From the NCBI GenBank assembly GCA_902801365.1, contig CADCHY010000022.1:1-33201 (forward strand): a DNA stretch of 33,201 nt. Reading direction: 5' to 3'. Below the pieces are notes generated by a model. It had not been told where the DNA came from. It worked only from the letters and a program-made list of their open reading frames with translations, and ran no database searches. Shown piece by piece: positions 23,418 through 31,106 of the stretch (position 1 is its first letter; each line of letters opens with the position of its first letter). The stretch is from an uncultured Succiniclasticum sp. (GTDB taxonomy: Bacteria > Bacillota > Negativicutes > Acidaminococcales > Acidaminococcaceae). Both the position numbers and the translations under genes were made by a program.

Positions 23418-23465
23418 AAGGATCTTACAGTAAGGAGACGCTGTTCAGGCGCGTTCCTTACTGTT

Positions 23466-23801
23466 CTATATATCCCCCAGACCACGGGCCCTCAGTATAC
23501 GGTTCACCTCCCATACTGTCCCTCTGTTCCGGGCGATACAATCGGAAATCACACAGTCTTTTGGAATGCTGCGGGACAACGCGAAGCCGGCAGCTTCCAG
23601 CAACGCTTTCGTTTCTTCCAGGGAAAGCCGCAGTCCCAGCGCAAGCCGTACCGCCGTGCCTTTCTTTGGCTGGTAATCCTTTTGTTTCAGAATTTTGTAA
23701 ATCAGTTTGCGGTCTATGACGGCATCTTTATACAGCCCGGACCGGGTAATCTTCCGTTCCTCCATAAAGCGAAGCAGCATCTGTGTGAAAGTTTCTTCCA
23801 T
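23466..23801 (-). CDS. Small HTH-type protein downstream of a SAM riboswitch
   Basis: The 111-residue protein starts at ATG 23801 (AAAGGAG upstream); a TTG two codons earlier is too near that site. It is helical with an HTH-like core: LLRFMEERKITRSGLYKDAV, IDRKLIYKILKQKDYQPKK, TAVRLALGLRLSLEETKALL and EAAGFALSRS. This is a known small-protein family similar in fold to XRE regulators, found beside vWA genes in many Firmicutes (family memory, not checked here). The unusual point is that the gene's leader holds a SAM-I riboswitch with two terminator hairpins, so its expression should fall when S-adenosylmethionine is plentiful. The gene is followed by a hairpin with T-run (23397), after which the alpha-CTD and vWA genes follow. 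Confidence 0.8.
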   Translation of the reverse strand: MEETFTQMLLRFMEERKITRSGLYKDAVIDRKLIYKILKQKDYQPKKGTAVRLALGLRLSLEETKALLEAAGFALSRSIPKDCVISDCIARNRGTVWEVNRILRARGLGDI

Positions 23802-23840
23802 GGTCAAATCACTCCTTTCAATACTTTGGGGACAAAAGAA

Positions 23841-23861
23841 AGCCCATCATAATGACGGGCT
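23841..23861 (-). terminator. Second terminator hairpin after SAM riboswitch A
   Basis: The stem AGCCC(A/G)TCAT/ATGA(C/T)GGGCT followed on the minus strand by TTTCTTTTG. It lies between the riboswitch's own terminator (23877-23896) and the HTH gene, and looks like a duplicate of it. Confidence 0.75.
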
Positions 23862-23876
23862 TTTGTAAATACAAAG

Positions 23877-24003
23877 GCCCATCGGAATGATGGGCAGAGC
23901 TCTCAATATCCCATCATACAAGCTTTAGCACCTTAACCGTATTACGGCCAGGTTGCTGTGCGGTCAAAGAGCTTGTCTCTCGCGCACTCTCTATGGTCAA
24001 TTG
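23877..24003 (-). promoter_or_regulatory. SAM-I (S-box) riboswitch, copy A
   Basis: On the minus strand the S-box core can be read: GAGAGUGCGCGAGAGAC, then UUGACCGCACAGCAACC, then AAGGUGCUAAAGC. The P2 stem GUGCG/CGCAC is complete with the UGAC side of a kink-turn. The loop ACAAGC pairs with GCUUGU after GCUAAA, the expected pseudoknot (the common form uses CUGG/CCAG, so this is a covaried version). The 3' side of P1, AUGAUGGG, can pair instead with CCCAUCAU of the terminator stem, giving an antiterminator. The terminator is at 23877-23896. So SAM binding should stop transcription. Downstream gene: HTH protein at 23801. A weak TTGGGA/CATTAT promoter is near 24061-24093. Confidence 0.88.
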
Positions 24004-24428
24004 TTTTCCGTTTCCGGAACCAATATTAAAGAAAGAAAATGCAATCCTGATTGCTCTTTTATAATGCCATACGATACTCCGTTTCCCAACAACTGAACAC
24101 TTACTTAAACCAACTGCAATGTTGACTTGACGTTTATATAAACTTACACGCTTTACAATGTGCTTCTGCGTTTATGATTAAATTCTCAATTTCAGGGATT
24201 TTTATTTCTACTCTGGACTGTTCCCCGGAAGGTAATCCGGTCTGTTTACCTTTCCTGATGATATTATACCACAACGTACCAAACCCGTGGTCGCTTCCCA
24301 GGCGACACTCACTTTTGATTTTAATTTTCGACTTTTATGTTTTTATCGGCCATTTTTTTGCTGTTTTTATGTGGGCTTTTTTTCGCCGGATGCGGGTTTT
24401 TCCTGAAACTCTCAACTGGCACACAAAA
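24004..24428 (-). other. Intergenic stretch with repeated hairpin and a startless open frame
   Basis: Between the riboswitch and the kup terminator no certain gene is present. A 21-base hairpin at 24288-24308 matches that at 23397. A minus-strand open frame from 24330 to 24132 reads ...CRLGSDHGFGTLWYN..., ...SGEQSRVEIKIPEIENL..., ...HCKACKFI-stop but has no ATG; it may be a remnant. TATAAT (minus strand, 24263-24268) and a 12-bp palindrome GTTTATATAAAC (24132-24143) are also there. Confidence 0.4.
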
Positions 24429-24464
24429 ACAGCGCGGTCTGCATGTAGTTGCAAACCGCGCTGT
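24429..24464 (-). terminator. Terminator of kup
   Basis: The stem ACAGCGCGGT..TGCA/TGCA..ACCGCGCTGT followed by TTTTTG on the minus strand. It is nearly the same as the hairpin at 14881. Confidence 0.82.
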
Positions 24465-24597
24465 GCGCATTTATATACGAAGTTGTAGCTCTGATTTTTT
24501 GGCTGTACGAGTCACCGGCTTTTTCCGGAACTGTTTAATCACGATCCCCGGGAGCAGCACGGGCATTGCGGTCAACATTCGCCTGCGGCGACCTGTC

Positions 24598-26595
24598 TCA
24601 GACCCGTTCCAGCCGGTCGTCTTTCAGCCGCCGCGCCAGGAACAGGGGCACGTATTCGATGAGGATGTTGGAAGTTTCCAGCCCGAACCACTGGAACGGG
24701 TTCCCGACGATGCGGCGGATCGCGTATTTCGAACGGATCAGCAGGTTATCCACTTCGTCAATATCCCCTTCCTGGGGCATCATTTTCCGGATCAGGCAGA
24801 ACTTGAAGGAACCTACATCCGAAGGTCCGTAGATCGAATGCTGCCGGTGCTGTTTCGGCAATTCGCCCGACGCCAGCAAATCGCTCACGACCTGTCTCAG
24901 ATAGATGTTGACGCTGGGCCGTACCTTATAGCCAAGGTGCAGACTCACCCGGAAGATATAATCCGTTCCGAAGGTTTCCACTTCATACTGCTTCTGGTAC
25001 GGCTCGTTGGTGGTATTGACACTGATAAACCAATAGGCATTGGCCCGCTTCGGGTCTTTATCAAGGATCGAATACAGGATATCCCGGTCGATTTTTTCCG
25101 GATCGTCCCCCTTGACCAGATAAACCACATTGTGGCTGCACATCGGAATGGATTCATCGTCCTGCAGGTTTTTAATAGCCGACAGATGTTCCCGCATATT
25201 CAGGAACGTGTTCTGCGCCTGTTCAACCTGCGTTCCCCGGTACCAGGCGAGCATGATAAAGAGAACCGCCAGGGAAATGATGATGGCTACATAGCCGCCT
25301 ACCACAAATTTTCCCAGGCTTGAGATGAAGAATACGCCTTCAAGGGCAAAGAAAATAACGCCGAACAACACTGCGGCCACCGGGTGTTTATGCAGCACGC
25401 CGATATAAACGCAGAACATGACCGTCATCATCAGCATACTGATCGTGATGGCAAGACCGTAGGCGTTTTCCATCCGGGACCCGCTGCGGAAGTAAAGGAC
25501 CACCAGCGCGCAGAAGAGCCACAGGATATTGTTGACAAACGGGATGTAGATCTGCCCTTTCGTGTCCGACGGATACCGTACATTTAAATGAGGCATCAGG
25601 TCAAGGTTGGCAGCCTCATGCACAAGCGTGTAGCTGCCGCTGATCAGGGCCTGACTGGCGATGATCGCCGCCAGCGCGCTCAGCAGGATCGCCACCGGCC
25701 GCAGTGCTTCCGGAAGCATCACATAAAACGGATTGAGATCTTTGATGGCCTGGATAACAGGATTGTTCTGGTTCTGGATGATCCAGACGCACTGCCCCAT
25801 GTAGTTCAGGATCAGGCAGATTTTAACAAAAGGCCAGCTGAAGAAGATGTTGTTCCGGCCCACATGCCCCATATCCGTATACAGGGCCTCCGCACCGGTG
25901 GTACACAGGAATACGCTTCCCAGGATCAGAAACCCGGCTTTGTTGTTGGGGCTGATCAGAACATCTATGGCATAATAGGGATTCAGGGCCCGCAAAATCG
26001 TAAGATCGCCAAGGGTCAGCCAAACCCCCGTCAGTCCCAGAAACAAAAACCACAGCATCATGACCGGCCCGAACATTTTGCCAATGGAACTGGTCCCGCT
26101 TCGCTGAATCATAAACAAAGCGCTGATGATCGCCAGCGTGATCACTACCACAAGGTGCTGCCCGCTTCCGAGCATACTGTTCACGACTTCGATACTGCGC
26201 AGGCCTTCTACGGCCGTCGTAACGGTCACCGCGGGGGTAAGGACACCGTCGGCCAGCATGGTACAGCCGCCAATCATGGTGGGGATGATCAGCCATTTCC
26301 CGCAGTCACGGATCAGGCTGTAAAGCGCAAAGATGCCGCCTTCGCCGTGATTGTCGGCCCGCAACGCAATCAGCACATGCTTGATCGTCGTCAGCAGTGT
26401 GATGGTCCAGATGACCAGCGACAGGGAGCCCACGATAAACTCCGTGTCCACATTGGCTATTCCGCCGTTGCCTTCGACGATGGATTTCATTACGTACATC
26501 GGGGATGTGCCGATGTCGCCGTATACTATACCCAATGCCACAAGGAACATTCCAAAACTGAATTTATGGCTGTGTTCAGCCTGAGTTTCCTGCAT
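24598..26595 (-). CDS. kup: Kup-family potassium uptake protein
   Basis: The 665-residue inner-membrane protein belongs to the KUP/HAK/KT family of proton-coupled K+ importers. It begins FGMFLVALGIVYGDIGTSPM, the family signature in TM1, then DNHGEGGIFALYSL and LADGVLTPAVTVTTAVEGL, all classical blocks. About 12 membrane segments span residues 15-450, followed by a cytosolic C-terminal domain (from about 470; YWFISVNTTNEPYQKQYEVE, FRVSLHLGYKVRP) of normal size. The ATG at 26595 follows AGGAGG. It is divergent from the AGCS gene at 27013, with about 400 bases between. No K+-sensing riboswitch of the c-di-AMP (ydaO) type was recognised in that gap, though the sequence is AT-rich. Confidence 0.95.
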   Translation of the reverse strand: MQETQAEHSHKFSFGMFLVALGIVYGDIGTSPMYVMKSIVEGNGGIANVDTEFIVGSLSLVIWTITLLTTIKHVLIALRADNHGEGGIFALYSLIRDCGKWLIIPTMIGGCTMLADGVLTPAVTVTTAVEGLRSIEVVNSMLGSGQHLVVVITLAIISALFMIQRSGTSSIGKMFGPVMMLWFLFLGLTGVWLTLGDLTILRALNPYYAIDVLISPNNKAGFLILGSVFLCTTGAEALYTDMGHVGRNNIFFSWPFVKICLILNYMGQCVWIIQNQNNPVIQAIKDLNPFYVMLPEALRPVAILLSALAAIIASQALISGSYTLVHEAANLDLMPHLNVRYPSDTKGQIYIPFVNNILWLFCALVVLYFRSGSRMENAYGLAITISMLMMTVMFCVYIGVLHKHPVAAVLFGVIFFALEGVFFISSLGKFVVGGYVAIIISLAVLFIMLAWYRGTQVEQAQNTFLNMREHLSAIKNLQDDESIPMCSHNVVYLVKGDDPEKIDRDILYSILDKDPKRANAYWFISVNTTNEPYQKQYEVETFGTDYIFRVSLHLGYKVRPSVNIYLRQVVSDLLASGELPKQHRQHSIYGPSDVGSFKFCLIRKMMPQEGDIDEVDNLLIRSKYAIRRIVGNPFQWFGLETSNILIEYVPLFLARRLKDDRLERV

Positions 26596-26851
26596 GATTT
26601 CCTCCTAGAGAATGGCTCTTGATCTATATATTAATTCTACATCATTTCGCCAATTCTTTTTGCATTTCATTAATTTACTTCTTTTGGATTGCTACTATTT
26701 ATTTATTTTAACACAAATTTTATTTATAATACATATTTTTTGAAAATTACCAGACAAGAAAAGCTTTAGCAAAATATCTTGTGTGGTTTGCACATTCTTT
26801 TCCGGATTACGGAAAAAGTTTTCGTATTTTCTGTTTTTCATCGTTCATCCA

Positions 26852-26860
26852 TGATATAAT
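26852..26860 (+). promoter_or_regulatory. Extended -10 promoter of the AGCS gene
   Basis: TGATATAAT is a perfect extended -10 (TG, one base, TATAAT). No good -35 is seen, which such promoters tolerate. Transcription from about 26867 gives a leader of about 146 bases. Confidence 0.7.
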
Positions 26861-26896
26861 TTTGTTGGATTCATGACAATTGAAGAAATTATTAAA

Positions 26897-26998
26897 CGCT
26901 GATTCAACGCGTCTGAGCGCTTTTCAGGAAACTTTAAGGAAGCAATCCGCATTAGCGCAGACAGGCATACAGACAGATGAATCAGCGGTTCCTTAAAG
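26897..26998 (+). promoter_or_regulatory. Candidate pseudoknotted leader RNA of the AGCS gene
   Basis: Three sets of pairs fit by eye. P1: CGCUGAUUCA (26897-26906) with UGAAUCAGCG (26978-26987), 10 bp. P2 inside P1: GUCU..GCGC (26911-26920) with GCGCAGAC (26955-26962), 8 bp with a GA bulge. The loop of P2 has CUUUAAGGAA (26932-26941), which pairs fully with UUCCUUAAAG (26989-26998), right after P1 and just before the AGGAG ribosome site (27001). P1 and the last helix cross, so the fold is a pseudoknot. Such a fold next to the ribosome site is what a translational riboswitch looks like. It is not one of the known classes I can recall for this family (for example glycine). Confidence 0.5.
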
Positions 26999-27012
26999 AC
27001 AGGAGTTACATT

Positions 27013-28431
27013 ATGGAAACGTTAAACGCTGTCATCAACCAGGTCAACACAATCCTCTGGTCCTACATCCTGATTGTCCTGCTGATCGGACTGGGACTGT
27101 ATTTTACGTTCCGTACCGGATTTATCCAGATTCGGCTTTTAGTTGATATGGTCCGCTTACTGGCGGAAGGCGTCGGGACAAGACGGATGGGAAACCAGAT
27201 TTCCTCGTTCCAGGCTTTCTGCGTCAGTACGGCCAGCCGCGTGGGCGTCGGCAACATCGCCGGCGTCGCTATTGCCATCGTGCTGGGCGGACCGGGCGCC
27301 ATCTTCTGGATGTGGATGGTGGCCATTGTAGGCAGTGCCACCGGTTTTGTGGAAAGCACCCTGGCCCAGATTTATAAAATCCCCCGGGGGAAATGGACCT
27401 TTCACGGGGGGCCTGCATATTACATTCAGAATGTGCTGCACATGCCCAATCTGGCAAAACTGTTTTCCCTGCTGTTAATGACAACCTTCGCGCTGGTCTA
27501 TAATTCCCTGCAGGCCAACACCATCACCCTGTCCCTGCACAGTGCTTTTGGCTGGGACCGCACGATTGTAGGTGTAGTCGTTTCCATCCTGATCGCCCTC
27601 GTAATCTGCGGCGGCGCCCACTTTGTGGCCAGAGTGGCGGAAATGCTGGTGCCGGTTATGGCCGGCGCGTATCTGCTGATCGCGCTGATCGTCGTCATTA
27701 TGAATTTCGGACAACTCCCCTCTGTGTTCGCTTTGATCATAAGCAACGCCTTTGCGCCACAGGCAGCGGTAGCCGGCGGTTTCGGGGCCTGTGTCATGAA
27801 CGGCATCAAGCGGGGCCTGTTCTCCAACGAAGCCGGTGAAGGTTCCGTGCCCAACGCAGCGGCCACCGCCTATGTAACCCATCCGGTCAAGCAAGGCCTG
27901 ATCCAGGCTTTCGGTGTTTATGTGGACACGCTGCTGATCTGTTCTGCCTCCGCCGCCCTGGTACTCCTGTCCGGTGTGTATGAAATCGGCGGCAAGGTCA
28001 CCGGCATCGAATTGATCCAGAACTGCCTGGCAGCGGAAGTAGGCAGCTGGGCCATCGTCTTTATCGGCATCATGATCATGATGTTCGCCTTCAGTTCCCT
28101 GGTGGGCAATTATTATTACGGCGAAATCAATCTGGCCTTCCTGACCCAGAGCAAAACCGCGCTGTATATATTCCGGGCAGCGGTGGTCGCCATGACTATG
28201 TTCGGTAGCATCGCGTCCCTGCCGCTGGTGTGGAACCTGGCAGACCTGTTTATGGCGTTCCTGGCTACGACTAACCTGTACGCCATTTCCCGTCTGTTCC
28301 CCTTTGCGAAGATTGCGCTGGACGATTATGAAAAACAGCGCGCGGAAGGCATGGATCCGGATTTCGATCCGCATATCCTGCCCAGCCTTGACGGCGTATA
28401 CGCGTGGGGCATGGAAAAGGAAAAACAATAA
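27013..28431 (+). CDS. AGCS-family sodium:alanine/glycine symporter
   Basis: The 472-residue inner-membrane protein is of the alanine or glycine:cation symporter family (AGCS/AgcS). Signature parts are TGFIQIRLLVDMVRLL near the start, SRVGVGNIAGVAIAIVLGGP, GPGAIFWMWMVAIVGSATGF, FHGGPAYYIQ, GIKRGLFSNEAGEGSVPNAA and SLVGNYYYGEINLAFL. About ten membrane segments are seen. It takes up small neutral amino acids with Na+. The start is ATG 27013 with AGGAG upstream; an ATG at 26977 lies inside the leader RNA stem and has no ribosome site. The C-terminus is soluble (LPSLDGVYAWGMEKEKQ). The gene stands alone with its own terminator. It may be controlled by the folded leader. Confidence 0.95.
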   Translation: METLNAVINQVNTILWSYILIVLLIGLGLYFTFRTGFIQIRLLVDMVRLLAEGVGTRRMGNQISSFQAFCVSTASRVGVGNIAGVAIAIVLGGPGAIFWMWMVAIVGSATGFVESTLAQIYKIPRGKWTFHGGPAYYIQNVLHMPNLAKLFSLLLMTTFALVYNSLQANTITLSLHSAFGWDRTIVGVVVSILIALVICGGAHFVARVAEMLVPVMAGAYLLIALIVVIMNFGQLPSVFALIISNAFAPQAAVAGGFGACVMNGIKRGLFSNEAGEGSVPNAAATAYVTHPVKQGLIQAFGVYVDTLLICSASAALVLLSGVYEIGGKVTGIELIQNCLAAEVGSWAIVFIGIMIMMFAFSSLVGNYYYGEINLAFLTQSKTALYIFRAAVVAMTMFGSIASLPLVWNLADLFMAFLATTNLYAISRLFPFAKIALDDYEKQRAEGMDPDFDPHILPSLDGVYAWGMEKEKQ

Positions 28432-28494
28432 GAGCAGTTCAAAAGAAATTTATTTCGGGCATAAAAGAAAATTTTTTTGTACGTATAACACTTC

Positions 28495-28533
28495 AGGTGG
28501 TTTCGGAAAGAATCCGGAACCACTTGTTTTTTT
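28495..28533 (+). terminator. Terminator of the AGCS gene
   Basis: The stem AGGTGGTT.CGG/CCG.AACCACTT (28495-28506 with 28514-28525) followed by GTTTTTTTAT. Confidence 0.88.
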
Positions 28534-28572
28534 ATCTGCTGGTTCATTTGTTTTCCATACAGGAAAAACAAA

Positions 28573-28598
28573 CCCCGCAGAACCTTTGCTCTGCGAGG
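28573..28598 (-). terminator. Terminator of the lectin-like gene
   Basis: The stem CC.CGCAGA/TCTGCG.GG followed on the minus strand by TTTGTTTTTCC, 15 bases after the stop codon at 28613. Confidence 0.82.
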
Positions 28599-28612
28599 CT
28601 GTATATATTTAA

Positions 28613-30175
28613 TTACTTGTCCCATTCACAGACAAAGGCGTTTCCGCCCGTACCGTCAGTCGTCCCTTCTTCCGTCAGGTTTTTGTAGTTCCAGTAATAT
28701 AATCCGTAAAAAACTTCTTCTTCGGAGTTGCTTTCCTGATCCGCTTTCACATAGGTAACGGGTTCGTTTGGAATCATGCGGTAATGCCCGAATTTTTCAA
28801 AGTATTCGTTATCATAGCCGCTGTCATTGATCAGCCGGTACATGCGCTCGTTCATGTCGTCATCGCCGACCGCTGCCAGATGACCGCCCATGGATTCGCA
28901 GAACTGCTGCGCGTCTTCCATGGTATTGCCGATATCGGAGAATACATGATAGTGATGTCCTTTATATTTGATGGCTTCTTTCGGAATAAAAGGACGTGTA
29001 GAATCCTCTGCGTAATAAATCACGCTGGCCGGTTCGGCAGCATACGTAGAATGTATAACCTCTGCTACTAACAGCGCAGATAATACATCGGTATAGTATA
29101 TGCCGTTGTAATACCCTCTGTAGCGACCCCGTCTATGGGCCGGCCTGTGATTCCACCAGTGGTCCTTCGGGGGTTTAGGGGCGCGGCGCCATACGTGCAT
29201 GTTTTCGTGGGTCCGGTGAACAGGCGGGCGATGAAGGTCTTTTCTCGGGCCCGGTTTTCTGTGTTTCCGGTATTCCGGTCTATGCGTTTTGGGTTTCGAA
29301 ATATGCTGCTTCGGATCATGCACTTTCGGTTTTGCAACGTTTTGCTTCGAATCGTGAATCCTTGGCTTCGCAACGTTTTGCCGTTGTTCGTGCAGTTTTG
29401 GCCTGGGAGCATGTCGCTTCGGTTCGTGGATCTTTGGCTTCGCTGCCTTTTTCTTCGGGTCGTGAGTTTTTGGTTTTGCAACGCTTTGCTTCTGGTCGTG
29501 CGTTTTCGGCCTTGCAACGTTTGGCTTCTGGTCGTACGCTTTCGGTCTTGCAACGTTTGGCTTTGGATCGTGCGTTTTCGGCCTTGCAATGTTTGGCTTT
29601 GGATCATGTGCTTTTGGACGCAGCTTCTCACGACTTACTTCTGTATGCTTCGGCTGATGCATAGTCTGCCGCTGGGAAACAGGCTTCGGCTGTTGCACCA
29701 TCTGACGCTGGGTTGCAGGCTTCGGCTGCTGCATCGTTGGGCGCGGCGAACCGGACCTTGACTGATGCATAGTCTGCCGCTGAGAAACAGGTTTTGCACG
29801 TTGCACCGTCTGGCGCTGGGTTACCGGTCTCGGCTGATGCATTGTCTGGCGCTGGGTTACAGGTTTCGGCTGATGCATCGTTGGGCGCGGCGAGCCGGAC
29901 CTTGACTGATGCATTGTCTGGCGCTGGGTTACAGGTTTCGGCTGATGCATTCTCGGCCGCGCTGAACCAGATCTGGTCTGATGCATCGCTGGCCGCGGGG
30001 CATTGGCCCGCGGATGTTGCGCAGCCGGCCTGCTGCTCTGCTGACTTTGCTGCTGAGCAGGGTTCGGATATATTTTTCTACCCGGAGCAGCTTCTGCAAC
30101 GGAAAGAGTCACGCTCAGAAAAGCAGCTAAAACAAAAGCTGCAATTGTTTTTTTCATTAGGGATATTCGTTTCAT
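28613..30175 (-). CDS. Secreted repeat-rich protein with C-type-lectin-like domain
   Basis: The 520-residue protein (start ATG 30175, AGAGGAG seven bases before) has a signal peptide (to about residue 29, SVAEA-AP). Residues about 45-180 are 12-residue repeats like MHQPKPVTQRQT; residues about 185-300 are repeats like RPKTHDPKPNVA. Both are rich in Lys, Arg, Pro, His and Gln, with no Cys: a long, basic, extended stalk. A Trp/Arg/Tyr-rich stretch follows (NHRPAHRRGRYRGYYNG). Residues about 400-520 look like a C-type-lectin-like domain (YHVFSDIGNTMEDAQQFCES, MGGHLAAV, ..GNAFVCEWDK), with the end motif FVCEW typical of the fold. The two Cys fit one disulphide. It is probably exported and perhaps holds to the cell wall through the basic stalk. 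The ligand is unknown. Confidence 0.8.
   Translation of the reverse strand: MKRISLMKKTIAAFVLAAFLSVTLSVAEAAPGRKIYPNPAQQQSQQSSRPAAQHPRANAPRPAMHQTRSGSARPRMHQPKPVTQRQTMHQSRSGSPRPTMHQPKPVTQRQTMHQPRPVTQRQTVQRAKPVSQRQTMHQSRSGSPRPTMQQPKPATQRQMVQQPKPVSQRQTMHQPKHTEVSREKLRPKAHDPKPNIARPKTHDPKPNVARPKAYDQKPNVARPKTHDQKQSVAKPKTHDPKKKAAKPKIHEPKRHAPRPKLHEQRQNVAKPRIHDSKQNVAKPKVHDPKQHISKPKTHRPEYRKHRKPGPRKDLHRPPVHRTHENMHVWRRAPKPPKDHWWNHRPAHRRGRYRGYYNGIYYTDVLSALLVAEVIHSTYAAEPASVIYYAEDSTRPFIPKEAIKYKGHHYHVFSDIGNTMEDAQQFCESMGGHLAAVGDDDMNERMYRLINDSGYDNEYFEKFGHYRMIPNEPVTYVKADQESNSEEEVFYGLYYWNYKNLTEEGTTDGTGGNAFVCEWDK
29266..30000 (-). repeat. Two arrays of 36-bp coding repeats
   Basis: The DNA of the lectin-like gene has two arrays: about 29650-30000 (12-residue unit MHQPKPVTQRQT and variants, with an inserted SRSGSPRPT block) and about 29270-29640 (RPKTHDPKPNVA and variants). 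The units differ at several positions. They stay in frame throughout, so the arrays may change in copy number without loss of function. Confidence 0.8.
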
Positions 30176-30347
30176 TGCTGTTCTCCTCTGCACACCTTTA
30201 TAAAGCTGCTGATAATCTGCCGTTCCCAGAACGAAAGATATTCCATCTGTATTAGTTTAATAACATTATAATTATTGTTTATGTCTTTTTCATGACCCGC
30301 CCCGGCTGAAGAATTTCATAAAACTCCAGACCGCCTGCCTGAAACAA

Positions 30348-30386
30348 AAACAGGACACGCTTCATCTAAAAAAGTGTGTCCTGTTT
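30348..30386 (-). terminator. Terminator of the acetyltransferase gene (bidirectional)
   Basis: The 13-bp stem AAACAGGACACGC/GTGTGTCCTGTTT (one G-T pair) has T-rich runs on both strands. It serves the minus-strand gene ending at 30469. Confidence 0.82.
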
Positions 30387-30468
30387 CTTTTTTGTTTTCT
30401 TCGCGTATCCGTTTCTCTACTTAATAATATTATTTTCTACAGCTTATAACTATTGCTGCAGTAATAAT

Positions 30469-31005
30469 TTACAACAGCCAGATCCATTTATTGGCAGGCG
30501 TTGGCTGCGGATAGCCCCAGTCTTCGCCAACATCGGAAACCGCCAGCAAAAAACCATTCTTTTCCACTACACGGGTTATGGATTTGTTTTCGACCATAGT
30601 ACTGGCTGTAATAATTTCAATGCCTGTTTCCTGTGTCAGATAGCGCACCAGAGCGTCCACCGTTTCTGTCGCTACGCCTTTGCCCCACCATTGTTCCAAA
30701 AAACGGCAGCCGATGCTGGCCTTGTGCGTGCTCTCCCGATAGCCGTAAATCTCTGCCAGCCCGCAGAACTCCTCTTCCATAAATACCCCCAGGATAATGG
30801 ACTCTTTAAAGCATTCATCGTACAGGTGACGGATGACTTCGTGTACGTCCTCATACTTCTGTTCAAACAGAAACGTCGGAAGATACCGGTACACGCCAGG
30901 GCTGTGCACCAGTTCCGATAAGCCCTCCGCGTCCGTTTCCTCAATCTTTCTGAGAATGAGTCTTTCCGTTTTAATATAGGGGATTTCCGTAAAAAGTTTT
31001 TTCAT
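30469..31005 (-). CDS. GNAT-family N-acetyltransferase (RimJ/RimL-like)
   Basis: The 178-residue protein starts at ATG 31005 (AGGAAG upstream); the longer frame to 31071 is not supported. It has the RimJ/RimL-type GNAT pattern: IPYIKTERLILRKIEETDAE at the start, GLAEIYGYRESTHKASIGCR (beta 4), FLEQWWGKGVATETVDALVR (the acetyl-CoA-binding Q/R-x-x-G-x-G/A motif, here WWGKGVATE) and ASTMVENKSITRVVEKNGF. It transfers an acetyl group from acetyl-CoA to an amine of a protein N-terminus or small molecule; the acceptor cannot be told. It has no obvious operon partner. Confidence 0.88.
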   Translation of the reverse strand: MKKLFTEIPYIKTERLILRKIEETDAEGLSELVHSPGVYRYLPTFLFEQKYEDVHEVIRHLYDECFKESIILGVFMEEEFCGLAEIYGYRESTHKASIGCRFLEQWWGKGVATETVDALVRYLTQETGIEIITASTMVENKSITRVVEKNGFLLAVSDVGEDWGYPQPTPANKWIWLL

Positions 31006-31106
31006 TTTTTGCTTCCTGCCTGCCGGATTCGCTTTTACTGCTATTTTATCACCGGAACAGAAAACCCGCAAATATGCTGGTTCAGGACAGGATTTTCCCG
31101 GTCATA

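Noticed and set aside
17564..24003. Reading the ATPase/vWA row as a known anti-phage system
   Set aside because: No nuclease, toxin or other effector typical of defence systems is present, and one gene is deleted; the evidence does not support that claim.
25588..26622. 344-codon plus-strand frame
   Set aside because: Antisense shadow of kup; composition is His/Gln/Asp-rich and it has no start signal.
26596..26850. Possible c-di-AMP or other riboswitch upstream of kup
   Set aside because: The AT-rich stretch lacks recognisable conserved cores of such switches; I saw only ordinary promoter-like words.
26977..27012. Upstream in-frame ATG for the AGCS gene
   Set aside because: No ribosome site, and the ATG lies in the leader stem; ATG 27013 has AGGAG at the right distance.
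29266..30000. Regular 36-bp repeats, at first like a CRISPR array
   Set aside because: They are coding, in frame, have no spacers of unique sequence, and no cas gene is near.
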